Part shown: positions 17,060 through 25,508 of the stretch, piece by piece
How positions within the stretch are numbered: position 1 is the first letter of the stretch
Layout of the letters: every line of letters begins with the position of its first letter
NCBI GenBank assembly: GCA_902569405.1
Contig: CACFTX010000001.1
Coordinates: 62,001 to 126,000 of the forward strand
Length of the DNA: 64,000 nt
From: an uncultured Pelagibacteraceae bacterium
Lineage (GTDB): Bacteria; Pseudomonadota; Alphaproteobacteria; Pelagibacterales; Pelagibacteraceae
Direction: 5' to 3'
The notes under the pieces: model-generated
The model's input: only the letters and a program-made list of their open reading frames with translations
Told to the model about the DNA's origin: nothing
The model's database searches: none
Program-made: the position numbers and the translations under genes

Positions 17060-19729
17060 ATGAAACCTGGAAATAAAAATTCTTACAAATCATTGAAATC
17101 TATAAATATAAACGGAAAAGATTATAAGTATTATTCTTTAGTTGAAGCAGAAAAAAATGGACTTACAAATATTTCAAAATTACCAAAATCTTTAAAAGTT
17201 CTTTTAGAAAATTTACTTAGATATGAGGATGATTTATCAGTTACAAAAGATCAAATAGAGGCAATTAAAAATTGGATTAAAGAGAAAAAATCTTCTACAG
17301 AGATTGCGTATAGACCAGCAAGGGTTTTGTTGCAAGATTATACTGGAATACCTGCTGTTGCAGACTTAGCTGCAATGCGTGAAGCTGTAAAAGAAAAAAA
17401 TAAAGACCCAAATACTATTAATCCTCTGTCTTCAGTGGACTTGGTGATTGATCATTCAGTCCAGGTTGATCAATCAGCAAAATCAGATTCTTTTGAAAAA
17501 AATGTAGATATTGAATTTAAAAGAAATGGTGAAAGATATTCTTTTTTAAAATGGGGCCAACAAGCATTTAATAATTTTAGGATTGTTCCTCCGGGAACAG
17601 GTATTTGCCATCAAGTTAATTTGGAATATTTATCAAAAGTAGTTTGGTCAGAAAAATATCAAGATGACGAATATTTATTTCCAGACACATTAGTTGGAAC
17701 TGATAGCCATACAACTATGGTTAACGGATTGTCAGTTCTTGGCTGGGGAGTTGGTGGAATAGAAGCAGAGGCAGGAATGTTAGGACAACCAATTTCTATG
17801 TTAATTCCTGAAGTAATAGGTTTTGAGCTTAAAAATAAAATGCCTGAAGGAACTACAGCTACAGATTTAGTTTTAACAGTTGTAAAAATTTTAAGAGACA
17901 AAGGTGTTGTTGGAAAATTTGTTGAATTTTATGGAGAGGGATTAAAAAATCTTACTCTTGCTGATAGAGCAACTATTGCAAATATGGCTCCTGAATATGG
18001 TGCCACATGTGGTTTTTTTCCAATAGATGATGAAACTTTAAAATATTTGAGATTCTCAGGAAGAGATGAACATGCTGTTATTGTAGTAGAAAAATATGCA
18101 AAAGAGCAAGGTTTTTGGGCTAGTGATCAAATTGAATTTACTAATACAGTTTCGCTTGATATGTCTTCTATTGTCCCAACTATTTCTGGACCAAAAAGAC
18201 CTCAAGATAAAGTATTATTAAATGAAGCATCAGATGAGTTTAAAAAAGTATTTGAAAATATTACAGAAAGAAAAGAAAAAAACACTTCAAAAGTTAATGG
18301 AACTGATTTTGAAATTAAAGATGGTTCTATATTAATTGCAGCAATTACATCATGCACAAATACATCTAACCCAAATGTTTTAATTGGTGCAGGATTATTG
18401 GCAAAAAAAGCAGTTGAATTAGGATTAGAAACAAAACCTTGGGTCAAGACTTCATTGGCTCCAGGATCGCAAGTTGTGACTGATTATTTAGAAAAAGCTG
18501 GACTAAGCAAATATTTAGATCACCTAGGTTTTAATTTAGTAGGATATGGATGCACAACATGTATAGGAAACTCTGGTCCATTGCCTGAAAATATTATTGA
18601 GGCAATAGAAAAAAAAAATATATACGGAGTATCGGTTTTATCTGGTAATAGAAATTTCGAAGGTCGTATTTCACCAAATATTAAAGCAAACTATCTAGCT
18701 TCACCACCACTTGTTGTTGCTTATGCTTTAGCCGGTCATATGGAGGTAGATTTATATAAAGATCCTTTAGGAAAAGATAAAAATGGCAAAGATGTATATC
18801 TAAAAAATATATGGCCTTCAAATAAAGAAATAGAAGAAACTTTAAGAGAAGCATTAAACCCTGAAATGTTTGTTAAAAGATATTCAAACGTTTCAGAAGG
18901 ACCAATTCAATGGCAAAAAATCAAAACTGAAAAAAGTAGTATTTATAATTGGGATCATGGATCAACTTATGTAAAAAAACCCCCCTTCTTTGATAACCTA
19001 CCGGACGAACCAGAAGGATTTAAAGAAATAAAAGATGCAAGACCACTATTAATTTTAGGAGACATGATTACAACAGATCATATATCTCCAGCTGGGTCGA
19101 TTCAAAAAGAAAGTCCTACAGGCGAATACTTTATGGAACACCAAATTTTGCCAAAAGATTATAATTCTTATGGTTCAAGAAGAGGAAACCATGAAGTTAT
19201 GATGAGAGGGACGTTTGCAAATATAAGAATTAGAAATGAAATGGCTCCAGAAACAGAAGGTGGATTTACAAAAATGTATCCTGAGGGGAAAGTAATGCCT
19301 ATTTATGATGCGGTTGTGGAGTATAAAAAAAGAGGCACAGATTTAATAGTTATAGGTGGCAAAGAATATGGAACTGGCTCATCTAGAGACTGGGCAGCAA
19401 AGGGCACAAAACTGCTTGGTGTTAAAGCGGTAATAGCAGAAAGTTTTGAAAGAATACATAGGTCAAATTTAATAGGAATGGGAATATTGCCACTACAGTT
19501 TATTGAAAACATGGATAGAAAAAAACTTAATTTAAAAGGGTCTGAATTAATAAGTGTTATTAATTTAGAAAAAGGTATTAACCCATCAGAAAAAGTTGAG
19601 TTACATATTAAGTATGTTACTGGAGATATTAAAAAAATTAAAACATTATGCAGAATTGATACAAAAAATGAATTGGAGTATTATAAAAACGGCGGAATAC
19701 TTCAATACGTTTTAAGAAATATGATTTGA
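17060..19729 (+). CDS. acnA: Aconitate hydratase AcnA
   Basis: An 889-residue aconitase A, the usual length. The 4Fe-4S ligands are in AAITSCTNTSNPNVL (about residue 432) and YGCTTCIGNSGPLPE (about residues 498 and 501). The swivel domain contains GDMITTDHISPAGSI and the substrate-binding GGKEYGTGSSRDWAAKG. It interconverts citrate and isocitrate in the TCA and glyoxylate cycles. The following gene begins at the stop codon of acnA, so they may be translated from one message. Confidence 0.97.
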   Translation: MKPGNKNSYKSLKSININGKDYKYYSLVEAEKNGLTNISKLPKSLKVLLENLLRYEDDLSVTKDQIEAIKNWIKEKKSSTEIAYRPARVLLQDYTGIPAVADLAAMREAVKEKNKDPNTINPLSSVDLVIDHSVQVDQSAKSDSFEKNVDIEFKRNGERYSFLKWGQQAFNNFRIVPPGTGICHQVNLEYLSKVVWSEKYQDDEYLFPDTLVGTDSHTTMVNGLSVLGWGVGGIEAEAGMLGQPISMLIPEVIGFELKNKMPEGTTATDLVLTVVKILRDKGVVGKFVEFYGEGLKNLTLADRATIANMAPEYGATCGFFPIDDETLKYLRFSGRDEHAVIVVEKYAKEQGFWASDQIEFTNTVSLDMSSIVPTISGPKRPQDKVLLNEASDEFKKVFENITERKEKNTSKVNGTDFEIKDGSILIAAITSCTNTSNPNVLIGAGLLAKKAVELGLETKPWVKTSLAPGSQVVTDYLEKAGLSKYLDHLGFNLVGYGCTTCIGNSGPLPENIIEAIEKKNIYGVSVLSGNRNFEGRISPNIKANYLASPPLVVAYALAGHMEVDLYKDPLGKDKNGKDVYLKNIWPSNKEIEETLREALNPEMFVKRYSNVSEGPIQWQKIKTEKSSIYNWDHGSTYVKKPPFFDNLPDEPEGFKEIKDARPLLILGDMITTDHISPAGSIQKESPTGEYFMEHQILPKDYNSYGSRRGNHEVMMRGTFANIRIRNEMAPETEGGFTKMYPEGKVMPIYDAVVEYKKRGTDLIVIGGKEYGTGSSRDWAAKGTKLLGVKAVIAESFERIHRSNLIGMGILPLQFIENMDRKKLNLKGSELISVINLEKGINPSEKVELHIKYVTGDIKKIKTLCRIDTKNELEYYKNGGILQYVLRNMI

Positions 19730-19731
19730 AC

Positions 19732-20376
19732 ATGGACGAAAATATACCAGCAGCAGAAATAAATAACAGAAATCAAAGAGTTAAAGATTTTTTTATTAAA
19801 CGTAAAAAGCAAATAATTACAATATTTACAATTATTATCTTAATTGTTTTTGGTTATTTTATATATCAAGATTTTCAAAAAAAAAATAAAATTAAAATTG
19901 CGGATGAATATAGTGAAGTAACATTAGATTATTTTTCAGGAAATAAAAAAAATACAAAAGAAAAATTGATAAACATTATAAAAAAGAAGGACAAAACTTA
20001 CTCTCCATTATCCTTATATTTTTTAATAGACCAAGATATTGTTATTGAAAAAAATAAAATTAATGAACTTTTTGATGTAATAATAAATGATACTAATTTA
20101 GAGAAAGAAATTAAAAATTTAGTAATTTATAAAAAAGCTCTTTTTAATTCAGAGTTTGAAACAGAAAACAATCTTATTAAAATTTTGAATCCTATAATAA
20201 GCTCTGAAAGTATATGGAAATCACATGCGCTTTATTTAATGGCAGAATATTTTTATTTTAAAAATGAAAAGCAAAAATCAAAAGAATTTTTTCAGAAAAT
20301 TATAAGTTTAGAAAAAAGTGACCCATCTATTAAAAAAGAATCAGAAAAAAGATTAAATAGAGATTTTAGTGAATAA
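19732..20376 (+). CDS. YfgM-like single-pass membrane protein
   Basis: A 214-residue protein from the ATG at 19732; the ORF track starts at a TTG two codons earlier, inside the acnA stop region. It has a cytoplasmic start, one helix near residues 25-45 (IITIFTIIILIVFGYFIYQ) and a helical periplasmic part that ends with a tetratricopeptide-like SHALYLMAEYFYFKNEKQKS. Proteins of this layout (YfgM type) precede bamB in many proteobacteria and assist envelope protein folding. The BamB-like gene overlaps its end by 8 bp, which supports the call. Confidence 0.72.
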   Translation: MDENIPAAEINNRNQRVKDFFIKRKKQIITIFTIIILIVFGYFIYQDFQKKNKIKIADEYSEVTLDYFSGNKKNTKEKLINIIKKKDKTYSPLSLYFLIDQDIVIEKNKINELFDVIINDTNLEKEIKNLVIYKKALFNSEFETENNLIKILNPIISSESIWKSHALYLMAEYFYFKNEKQKSKEFFQKIISLEKSDPSIKKESEKRLNRDFSE

Positions 20377-21673
20377 AATAATAACATTTGTATTTATTTT
20401 GTTTTTTACAACAAGTTGTTCTTTAAATAGCAAATCAAAGTTTTGGACAAAAGAAAAAAAAATACAAGTAGAAGGTAATTCAAAAATAACAGAAGTTTTC
20501 AAAAAAGATAAAGTTTTTGAAAATGAAGTAAATTCAAATTTGAAAATAAAGCTTTCGGGAAAAATAATTAAAAATAGTTTTGTTGATAATTTAAACAATA
20601 ATAACGGAAGGATAGATTATGATGGTGATTTAAAAAAAAGTTCGAGATTTAACTTTTCAAAAATAGACAATTTTAAGTATGCAGAACCAGAAATTGCATT
20701 TGATGATGAGAATTTAATTTTTTTTGATAATAAAGGATCGATATTAAAGTTTAATAATTCTTCTAAACTGATTTGGAAAAAAAATTTCTACAACAAAGCT
20801 GAAAAGAAATTGAAACCCCTTTTATCTTTTGCAAACAATAAAGAAGTTTTGATAGTTGCCGATAATATTGCAAAATTTTATGCAATAAATATAGATACGG
20901 GAGAACTTTTATGGACAAAAAAAAACTCATCTCCATTTAATTCTCAAGTAAAAATTTATAAAGATAGATTTTTTATAATAGACCTTAATAATATTTTAAG
21001 ATGTTATTCAATTAAAGATGGAACCGAAATATGGCAATTTAAAACAGAAAAATCTTTTATAAAATCTGTAAAAAAATTATCTTTATTAATTGTTGATGAC
21101 AAAATATTCTTTAATAACTCAGTTGGAGATATAAGTGCAGTTGATATTAAAAATGGTAATATGCTCTGGCAAACACCAACGCAAACAAATGTGATTTATG
21201 AAGATGCTTTCTCTTTAAAAACATCTGATTTAGTTGCATCTAACAATTCAATTTTGCTTTCCAATAATAAAAATGAATTTTATTCTTTAGATATAACAAA
21301 TGGATCTTTAAATTGGAAACAAAAGATAAATTCTAACTTAAGACCAACTTTAATTGGCAATTTAATCTTTACAATTACTATGGAGGGTTTTTTAGTATTA
21401 ATTAATAAAAAAGATGGAAATGTTATTAGATCTACAGACATTTTTCAAAAATTTAGTATAAAGAAAAGAAAAAAAATTTTACCTGTAGGTTTTATAGTTG
21501 GAATAAACAATATTTATTTAACAACTAACAATGGAAGATTATTAGTAATTGATATTTTAACTGGACGTGTAACTTCTGTTCTTAAAATTGATAATAACAA
21601 AATATCAAGACCATTTGCTCTAAATCAAAACTTATTTATAATTGAAAAAAGTTCTATTATAAAACTTAATTAA
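20369..21673 (+). CDS. bamB: BamB-like outer-membrane assembly lipoprotein (PQQ/beta-propeller repeats)
   Basis: A 434-residue lipoprotein beginning with GTG, with signal MNKIITFVFILFFTTSC and a lipobox cysteine at residue 17. The mature part is a beta-propeller with repeated blades of the type INIDTGELLWTKK, IKDGTEIWQFK, IKNGNMLWQTP and ITNGSLNWKQK. This is the layout of BamB, which helps the BAM complex insert outer-membrane proteins. It overlaps the YfgM-like gene by 8 bp, the normal neighbour of bamB. The der GTPase often found downstream is absent here. Confidence 0.82.
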   Translation: MNKIITFVFILFFTTSCSLNSKSKFWTKEKKIQVEGNSKITEVFKKDKVFENEVNSNLKIKLSGKIIKNSFVDNLNNNNGRIDYDGDLKKSSRFNFSKIDNFKYAEPEIAFDDENLIFFDNKGSILKFNNSSKLIWKKNFYNKAEKKLKPLLSFANNKEVLIVADNIAKFYAINIDTGELLWTKKNSSPFNSQVKIYKDRFFIIDLNNILRCYSIKDGTEIWQFKTEKSFIKSVKKLSLLIVDDKIFFNNSVGDISAVDIKNGNMLWQTPTQTNVIYEDAFSLKTSDLVASNNSILLSNNKNEFYSLDITNGSLNWKQKINSNLRPTLIGNLIFTITMEGFLVLINKKDGNVIRSTDIFQKFSIKKRKKILPVGFIVGINNIYLTTNNGRLLVIDILTGRVTSVLKIDNNKISRPFALNQNLFIIEKSSIIKLN

Positions 21674-21675
21674 AA

Positions 21676-22101
21676 ATGCTTTTAAGTCTTTTAGAAAAAT
21701 TAGGTAGAAAAAAATTGGTTTTAGATAGAGGTCCTTCTCATCCAAATTTTAACGAAGCTAAACCTTGGATGAATAGATATTATCTTTTGTTTAGACATAG
21801 ACCAAAATGGTTTCCTTTTAATATTTTAATACATGAGATGCTTTCAGATGATCATGGTGAAGGAGTCCATAATCATACATTTCCATACATGACCATAATT
21901 TTAAAAGATGGATATTGGGAAACGTTAAAAAGTGGAAAATATTGGAGACCACCAGGTTATATTGGATTTAGATCTGCTAATAATTTACATAGAGTTGATT
22001 TAAAACCTGGAACTAAACCTATAACATTATTTTTTTCAGGACCTTTTGGTCTACGTAAAGGACCCAGATCTGAGTACGGTATTGATTTTAAAACTAAATA
22101 A
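21676..22101 (+). CDS. Cupin-like conserved protein of unknown function
   Basis: A 141-residue protein whose centre reads like a small cupin barrel: HGEGVHNHTFPYMTIIL supplies several histidines and the later NNLHRVDL a further one, a plausible metal site. It is rich in tryptophan and arginine (PWMNRYYLLFRHRPKWFPF, GYWE, YWRPPGYIG). No specific family name can be given. It starts 2 nt after the BamB-like gene and its end overlaps the end of the convergent 153-residue gene by 8 bp. Confidence 0.65.
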   Translation: MLLSLLEKLGRKKLVLDRGPSHPNFNEAKPWMNRYYLLFRHRPKWFPFNILIHEMLSDDHGEGVHNHTFPYMTIILKDGYWETLKSGKYWRPPGYIGFRSANNLHRVDLKPGTKPITLFFSGPFGLRKGPRSEYGIDFKTK

Positions 22102-22555
22102 AAGGATTATAGGACCATTGGAGTATAGCTTGTCTTTGTTTTCTTCTACAACTTATATCTCCTTCTTCACAGTTTTTTTTTATTGCTTTGACGTGTCTAA
22201 TAAAATTTTTCCATCTTTTAATTTGAATTTCGTCGATCTTTGGGGTGCGTCTTCCATTTGAAAATCTACAGTACCACTGAAACCAGCCAAGCGGATCTTG
22301 CTTAAAAATCCAACCTTTATCTTGCCATTCCTTTCTTGATAAACCTGCTTTAATTTTGAATCTATTCAACTTTACATTAAATTTTTTGCTTAATTTGGCA
22401 TTTTTGAACCAGGATTTTGGATATTCTTTTGTATTTGATCCAAAGTATGATCCACCAAATACTCCTAATTCTAACATTTTTTTTGGAGTAAGTTCTGGTT
22501 TGAATATTTTATAAAAATCTATATTTTTTGTTTTTTTTTTATATATTTTTTTCAT
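22094..22555 (-). CDS. Conserved hypothetical protein
   Basis: A 153-residue soluble protein with no recognisable catalytic domain. It is basic and rich in aromatic residues; the best-defined part is the middle to C-terminal stretch GLSRKEWQDKGWIFKQDPLG, then WFQWYCRFSNGRR, a KRWKNFIRHV helix, and a C-terminal block with two cysteines (NCEEGDISCRRKQRQ) ending in LQWSYNPFI. Proteins with the WFQWYCR and QWxYNP pattern occur in other bacteria as far as I recall, without assigned function. It is the last gene of the run that begins at gmaS, 2 nt after the ammonia-lyase-like gene. Confidence 0.7.
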   Translation of the reverse strand: MKKIYKKKTKNIDFYKIFKPELTPKKMLELGVFGGSYFGSNTKEYPKSWFKNAKLSKKFNVKLNRFKIKAGLSRKEWQDKGWIFKQDPLGWFQWYCRFSNGRRTPKIDEIQIKRWKNFIRHVKAIKKNCEEGDISCRRKQRQAILQWSYNPFI

Positions 22556-22557
22556 TT

Positions 22558-23685
22558 TTATTCGGTTAATAATTTTTGGTACAACTCTTCATCAGCGTCA
22601 CCTTCACAACCAAATAATAATATATTTGAACTTTCATTAAGATTTATTTTTTTTTTAATTTTTGAATCATTACTCATTCCAATTAAACTTATAATCCCTG
22701 GAGTTGAACATTCTCCTCCAACTATTCCTTTATCACTAAATTCACAATTTGCGAGAGATTTAACTGTTTTGGAAATATAGTTATCAGAAACTGTCACACA
22801 GTGACTTACAGAATTTTTTAATATTTCCCAAGGAACCAAAGATACTTCATCACAAGACATTCCACCCATTAAACTTTCTTTTTTAATAGAAATTTTTTCT
22901 ACCTTGTCAGCTTTAATGCTTTCTAAAACACATGCGGCGTTTTCAGGTTCTACCACAATAATTGTAGGAACATTATCTAAATATCTAGCTATACCAGCTA
23001 TCATTGCAGCTGCCATTCCACCGACACCCGCCTGAAGTATTATATGCGAAATTTTTTCATTATTAATTTGTTCAGAAATTTCTTTCATCATTACAGAATA
23101 TCCTGCCATAGTTAATTTTGGCACCAGCTTATAATCTTCCCATGCAACATCTTGAACAATTTGCCAATTATTTTGTTTTGATTGTTTAATACATTCTTTT
23201 AAAGAATTATCATAATTTCCTTTCACTCTTATTACATTCGCACCAAAGCTTCTCATTACCTTTGCTCTAAATTCACTAACGTACTCACTAATAAAAATTT
23301 TACATTTTAATCCTAATTTTTTTGAACCCCAAGCAACCGACCTTCCATGATTTCCTGCTGTAGCAGTAGAAATAATTATATCTTTATTTCCTTTTGTTAC
23401 TTTTTCTACCGCATAAGCTCCACCCAAAGCTTTAAATGATTTTAAATTAAATCTTTTTGATTCATCTTTGTAAAATATTTTATTAAATTTTAATTTTTTG
23501 TTAAGTTTATTTAAATATATTAATGGTGTTGGAGAATAATTGTCCCACTTTGAAATTATCTTGAAGGCTTCATCCATATCTTTTGCTGGAAGAATATCCA
23601 AAATATTATCTTTGCTAAAATCATATTTTTTATTTTCTAAAAATGAAGAAATTGACCAAGTATTATCTTTATTGATTGTTTTCAT
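22558..23685 (-). CDS. PLP-dependent ammonia-lyase, diaminopropionate ammonia-lyase type
   Basis: A 375-residue fold-type II PLP enzyme from the ATG at 23685; the ORF track uses a TTG four codons earlier. The PLP lysine lies in RFNLKSFKALGGAYAVEK (about residue 75), the phosphate-cofactor loop is ISTATAGNHGRSVAWG, and the glycine-rich loop is LQAGVGGMAAAMIAGI. The late segment SLMGGMSCDEVSLVPWEIL matches 2,3-diaminopropionate ammonia-lyase more than threonine dehydratase. It would release ammonia from an amino acid. It lies 5 nt after the gmaS-type gene on the same strand, so it belongs to a nitrogen-handling operon. The real substrate is uncertain. Confidence 0.78.
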   Translation of the reverse strand: MKTINKDNTWSISSFLENKKYDFSKDNILDILPAKDMDEAFKIISKWDNYSPTPLIYLNKLNKKLKFNKIFYKDESKRFNLKSFKALGGAYAVEKVTKGNKDIIISTATAGNHGRSVAWGSKKLGLKCKIFISEYVSEFRAKVMRSFGANVIRVKGNYDNSLKECIKQSKQNNWQIVQDVAWEDYKLVPKLTMAGYSVMMKEISEQINNEKISHIILQAGVGGMAAAMIAGIARYLDNVPTIIVVEPENAACVLESIKADKVEKISIKKESLMGGMSCDEVSLVPWEILKNSVSHCVTVSDNYISKTVKSLANCEFSDKGIVGGECSTPGIISLIGMSNDSKIKKKINLNESSNILLFGCEGDADEELYQKLLTE

Positions 23686-23690
23686 TGATG

Positions 23691-25016
23691 CTAACAATCA
23701 AGTGTATTTTTTCTTTCCCAGTCAGTAATTGGATCTTTTTTATTAAACGACTCTTCTCTATTGAATTCATCTATTTCTTCTTTTTTTAATTTTATATAGC
23801 TATTTATTACATCTTCTCCAAAAGCTTCTTTAAGTTCTTTGCTATCTTCAAGTTCTTTAATTGAATCTTCAATTTCATCAGGTAATTTTTTAAGATGTGA
23901 ATAATTTTTATAATCTGTATACATATTACAATTCAAGGCTTCACCAGGATCAGTTCTAGTGTTAAGACCCTCTAATCCAGCGGCAATTACACCTGCTTGG
24001 AGCAAATATGGATTTGATGATCCATCCATTAATCTTAATTCAAATCTACCCGGATCTGGTATTCTGATCATGTGAGTTCTATTATTTCCAGAATATGAAA
24101 TACTACTTGGGGACCAAGAAGCTCCTGATTTTGTTGGGGGTGCATTTATTCGCCTATAACTATTTACAGTTGGGTTAAAAAATGCTGCAAGAGGCTGTGC
24201 AAGCTTCATAATACCTCCTAAAAAATTGTAGGCAATTTTACTCAAACCCAACTTATCACTAGTTTCTAGAAATTTATTGTTCTTGTCTTTCCATAAAGAA
24301 ATATGGGCATGACAACCGTTACCTGTTAAATTTTCAAAAGGCTTAGGCATAAAAGTAGCTCTTAAACCGTGTTTTTCAGCTAAAGATTTAACCATAAATT
24401 TAAAAAAAGTGTGTCTATCTGCTGTAGTTAAACAATCAGAGTAATCCCAATTCATTTCAAATTGGCCGTTAGCATCTTCATGATCATTTTGATAAGGATT
24501 CCATCCAAGTTCAATCATACTATCACATATTTCTTTTATTAAATCATATCTTCTCATTAACGCTGATTGATCATAACAAGGTTTGGATTGAGTATCTCGC
24601 TCGTCTGCAATTTTTGATCCATCAGATGAAATTAAAAAATACTCACATTCAACGCCTGATTTCATAACTAAGTCTTTTTTTGAAAGTTTTTCTATTTGAT
24701 TTTTTAGCATTACTCTTGGAGATGCTTTCACTGGTTTTCCATCCATCCATAAATCTGATGCCAACCAACCAACTTCTTTATTCCAAGGTAATTGAATTAA
24801 ACTATCAGGATCAGGAATAGCAAACATATCTGTATCTGCTGGTGTCATGTCTAACCATGTAGCAAATCCAGCAAATCCCGCACCATTTTTTTGCATATCA
24901 CTAATTGCTTGAGCGGGTACTAACTTTGACCTTAGTACACCAAACAAATCAACAAAACTAATTAAGAAATATTTAATTTTTTTTGATTTTGCTATAGAGG
25001 ATAAATTTTTTGGCAT
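23691..25016 (-). CDS. gmaS: GlnT/GmaS-type glutamine synthetase family ligase, probable gamma-glutamylmethylamide synthetase
   Basis: A 441-residue ligase of the GlnT/GmaS group. It starts with the typical KKIKYFLISFVDLFGVLRSK, followed by GAGFAGFATWLDMTPADTDM and IPDPDSLIQLPWNKEVGW. The catalytic part has SGVECEYFL, NDHEDANGQFEMNWDY and the YSGNNRTHMIRIPDPGR segment; the EDANGQF and GNNRTH stretches are the ones I recall as diagnostic for GmaS. GmaS couples methylamine to glutamate with ATP to give gamma-glutamylmethylamide, the first step of the N-methylglutamate pathway. A second synthetase (30659-32128) heads the mgs operon, so the division of labour is not certain. It could also make plain glutamine. 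Confidence 0.75.
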   Translation of the reverse strand: MPKNLSSIAKSKKIKYFLISFVDLFGVLRSKLVPAQAISDMQKNGAGFAGFATWLDMTPADTDMFAIPDPDSLIQLPWNKEVGWLASDLWMDGKPVKASPRVMLKNQIEKLSKKDLVMKSGVECEYFLISSDGSKIADERDTQSKPCYDQSALMRRYDLIKEICDSMIELGWNPYQNDHEDANGQFEMNWDYSDCLTTADRHTFFKFMVKSLAEKHGLRATFMPKPFENLTGNGCHAHISLWKDKNNKFLETSDKLGLSKIAYNFLGGIMKLAQPLAAFFNPTVNSYRRINAPPTKSGASWSPSSISYSGNNRTHMIRIPDPGRFELRLMDGSSNPYLLQAGVIAAGLEGLNTRTDPGEALNCNMYTDYKNYSHLKKLPDEIEDSIKELEDSKELKEAFGEDVINSYIKLKKEEIDEFNREESFNKKDPITDWERKNTLDC

Positions 25017-25035
25017 AAATTAATCTAGCATATTT

Positions 25036-25173
25036 TTATTTAAAAAAAGAAACAATTGTTTCCCAATAAAATATTGTATTTACGGTAATAATTATTATTA
25101 TAGCTAAAATTACTCCGTATTTAGCTTTAGGCCAAGCTAACCTAGCCATTTTACTTGGAGTTTTATTTTCCAT
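25036..25173 (-). CDS. Small single-helix membrane protein (45 aa)
   Basis: A short reading frame below the ORF-track cut-off: 45 residues, ATG to TAA. It reads MENKTPSKMARLAWPKAKYG, then a hydrophobic helix VILAIIIIITVNTIFYW and a short end ETIVSFFK. It lies between gmaS (19 nt downstream) and the terminator of the amt operon, on the same strand. No Shine-Dalgarno is clear. The basic start with WP before one helix recalls SecE in outline, but the SecE signature is not there. Function unknown; chance occurrence is possible though the composition looks protein-like. Confidence 0.5.
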   Translation of the reverse strand: MENKTPSKMARLAWPKAKYGVILAIIIIITVNTIFYWETIVSFFK

Positions 25174-25233
25174 GTATAAATTATAGAATGATTTGGTTAT
25201 TTTTTAAATAGCTTTTATATGAAAAAATTTTCA

Positions 25234-25257
25234 AGGGCGCATATAAAAATGCGCCCT
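25234..25257 (-). terminator. Terminator of the amt operon
   Basis: On the minus strand a 9-bp stem AGGGCGCAT / ATGCGCCCT with a 6-nt loop is followed by TTGAAAATTTTTTC. It starts 15 nt after the stop of the 74-residue gene. GC-rich stems are rare in this AT-rich sequence, which makes the call firm. Confidence 0.8.
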
Positions 25258-25272
25258 CAAATAATTAATTAA

Positions 25273-25497
25273 TTACCACTCGGTAATATTGCTTTTATGA
25301 TCGTTTGCACTATGTCTTTTTCTAGCCAATTTTGATAGTTCTTCGTCTTCAGAGATGGAAGTTATTACATGCCATCCTATCCATAGAACTACTCCAATTA
25401 TAACTAGCAAAGTTTCAGTAGACCCAGCTCCCGGATAAACTGCTCCGGCAACTTCTTTAGCACTTAGATGATCGATCCAGTTTGTTACTGTAGCCAT
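25273..25497 (-). CDS. Small membrane protein downstream of amt (74 aa)
   Basis: A 74-residue protein with one strong hydrophobic helix (ETLLVIIGVVLWIGWHVI, residues 28-45), a soluble N-terminus and a charged C-terminal tail (EDEELSKLARKRHSANDHKS). A good Shine-Dalgarno (AAAGGAG, 6 nt before ATG) indicates strong translation. It lies 11 nt after the amt stop and before a terminator, so it is co-transcribed with the ammonium transporter. I do not recognise a family; a small accessory subunit of the transporter is plausible (inference). Confidence 0.78.
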   Translation of the reverse strand: MATVTNWIDHLSAKEVAGAVYPGAGSTETLLVIIGVVLWIGWHVITSISEDEELSKLARKRHSANDHKSNITEW

Positions 25498-25508
25498 ATT
25501 TATCTCCT

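Noticed and set aside
22046-22261. 71-residue plus-strand ORF over the cupin-like/153-residue junction
   Set aside because: Shadow of two overlapping genes that both have better composition and family-like motifs.
25036-25173. SecE identity for the 45-residue protein
   Set aside because: It shares only a WP before one helix; length and the rest of the SecE signature are missing, and no nusG or ribosomal genes are adjacent.
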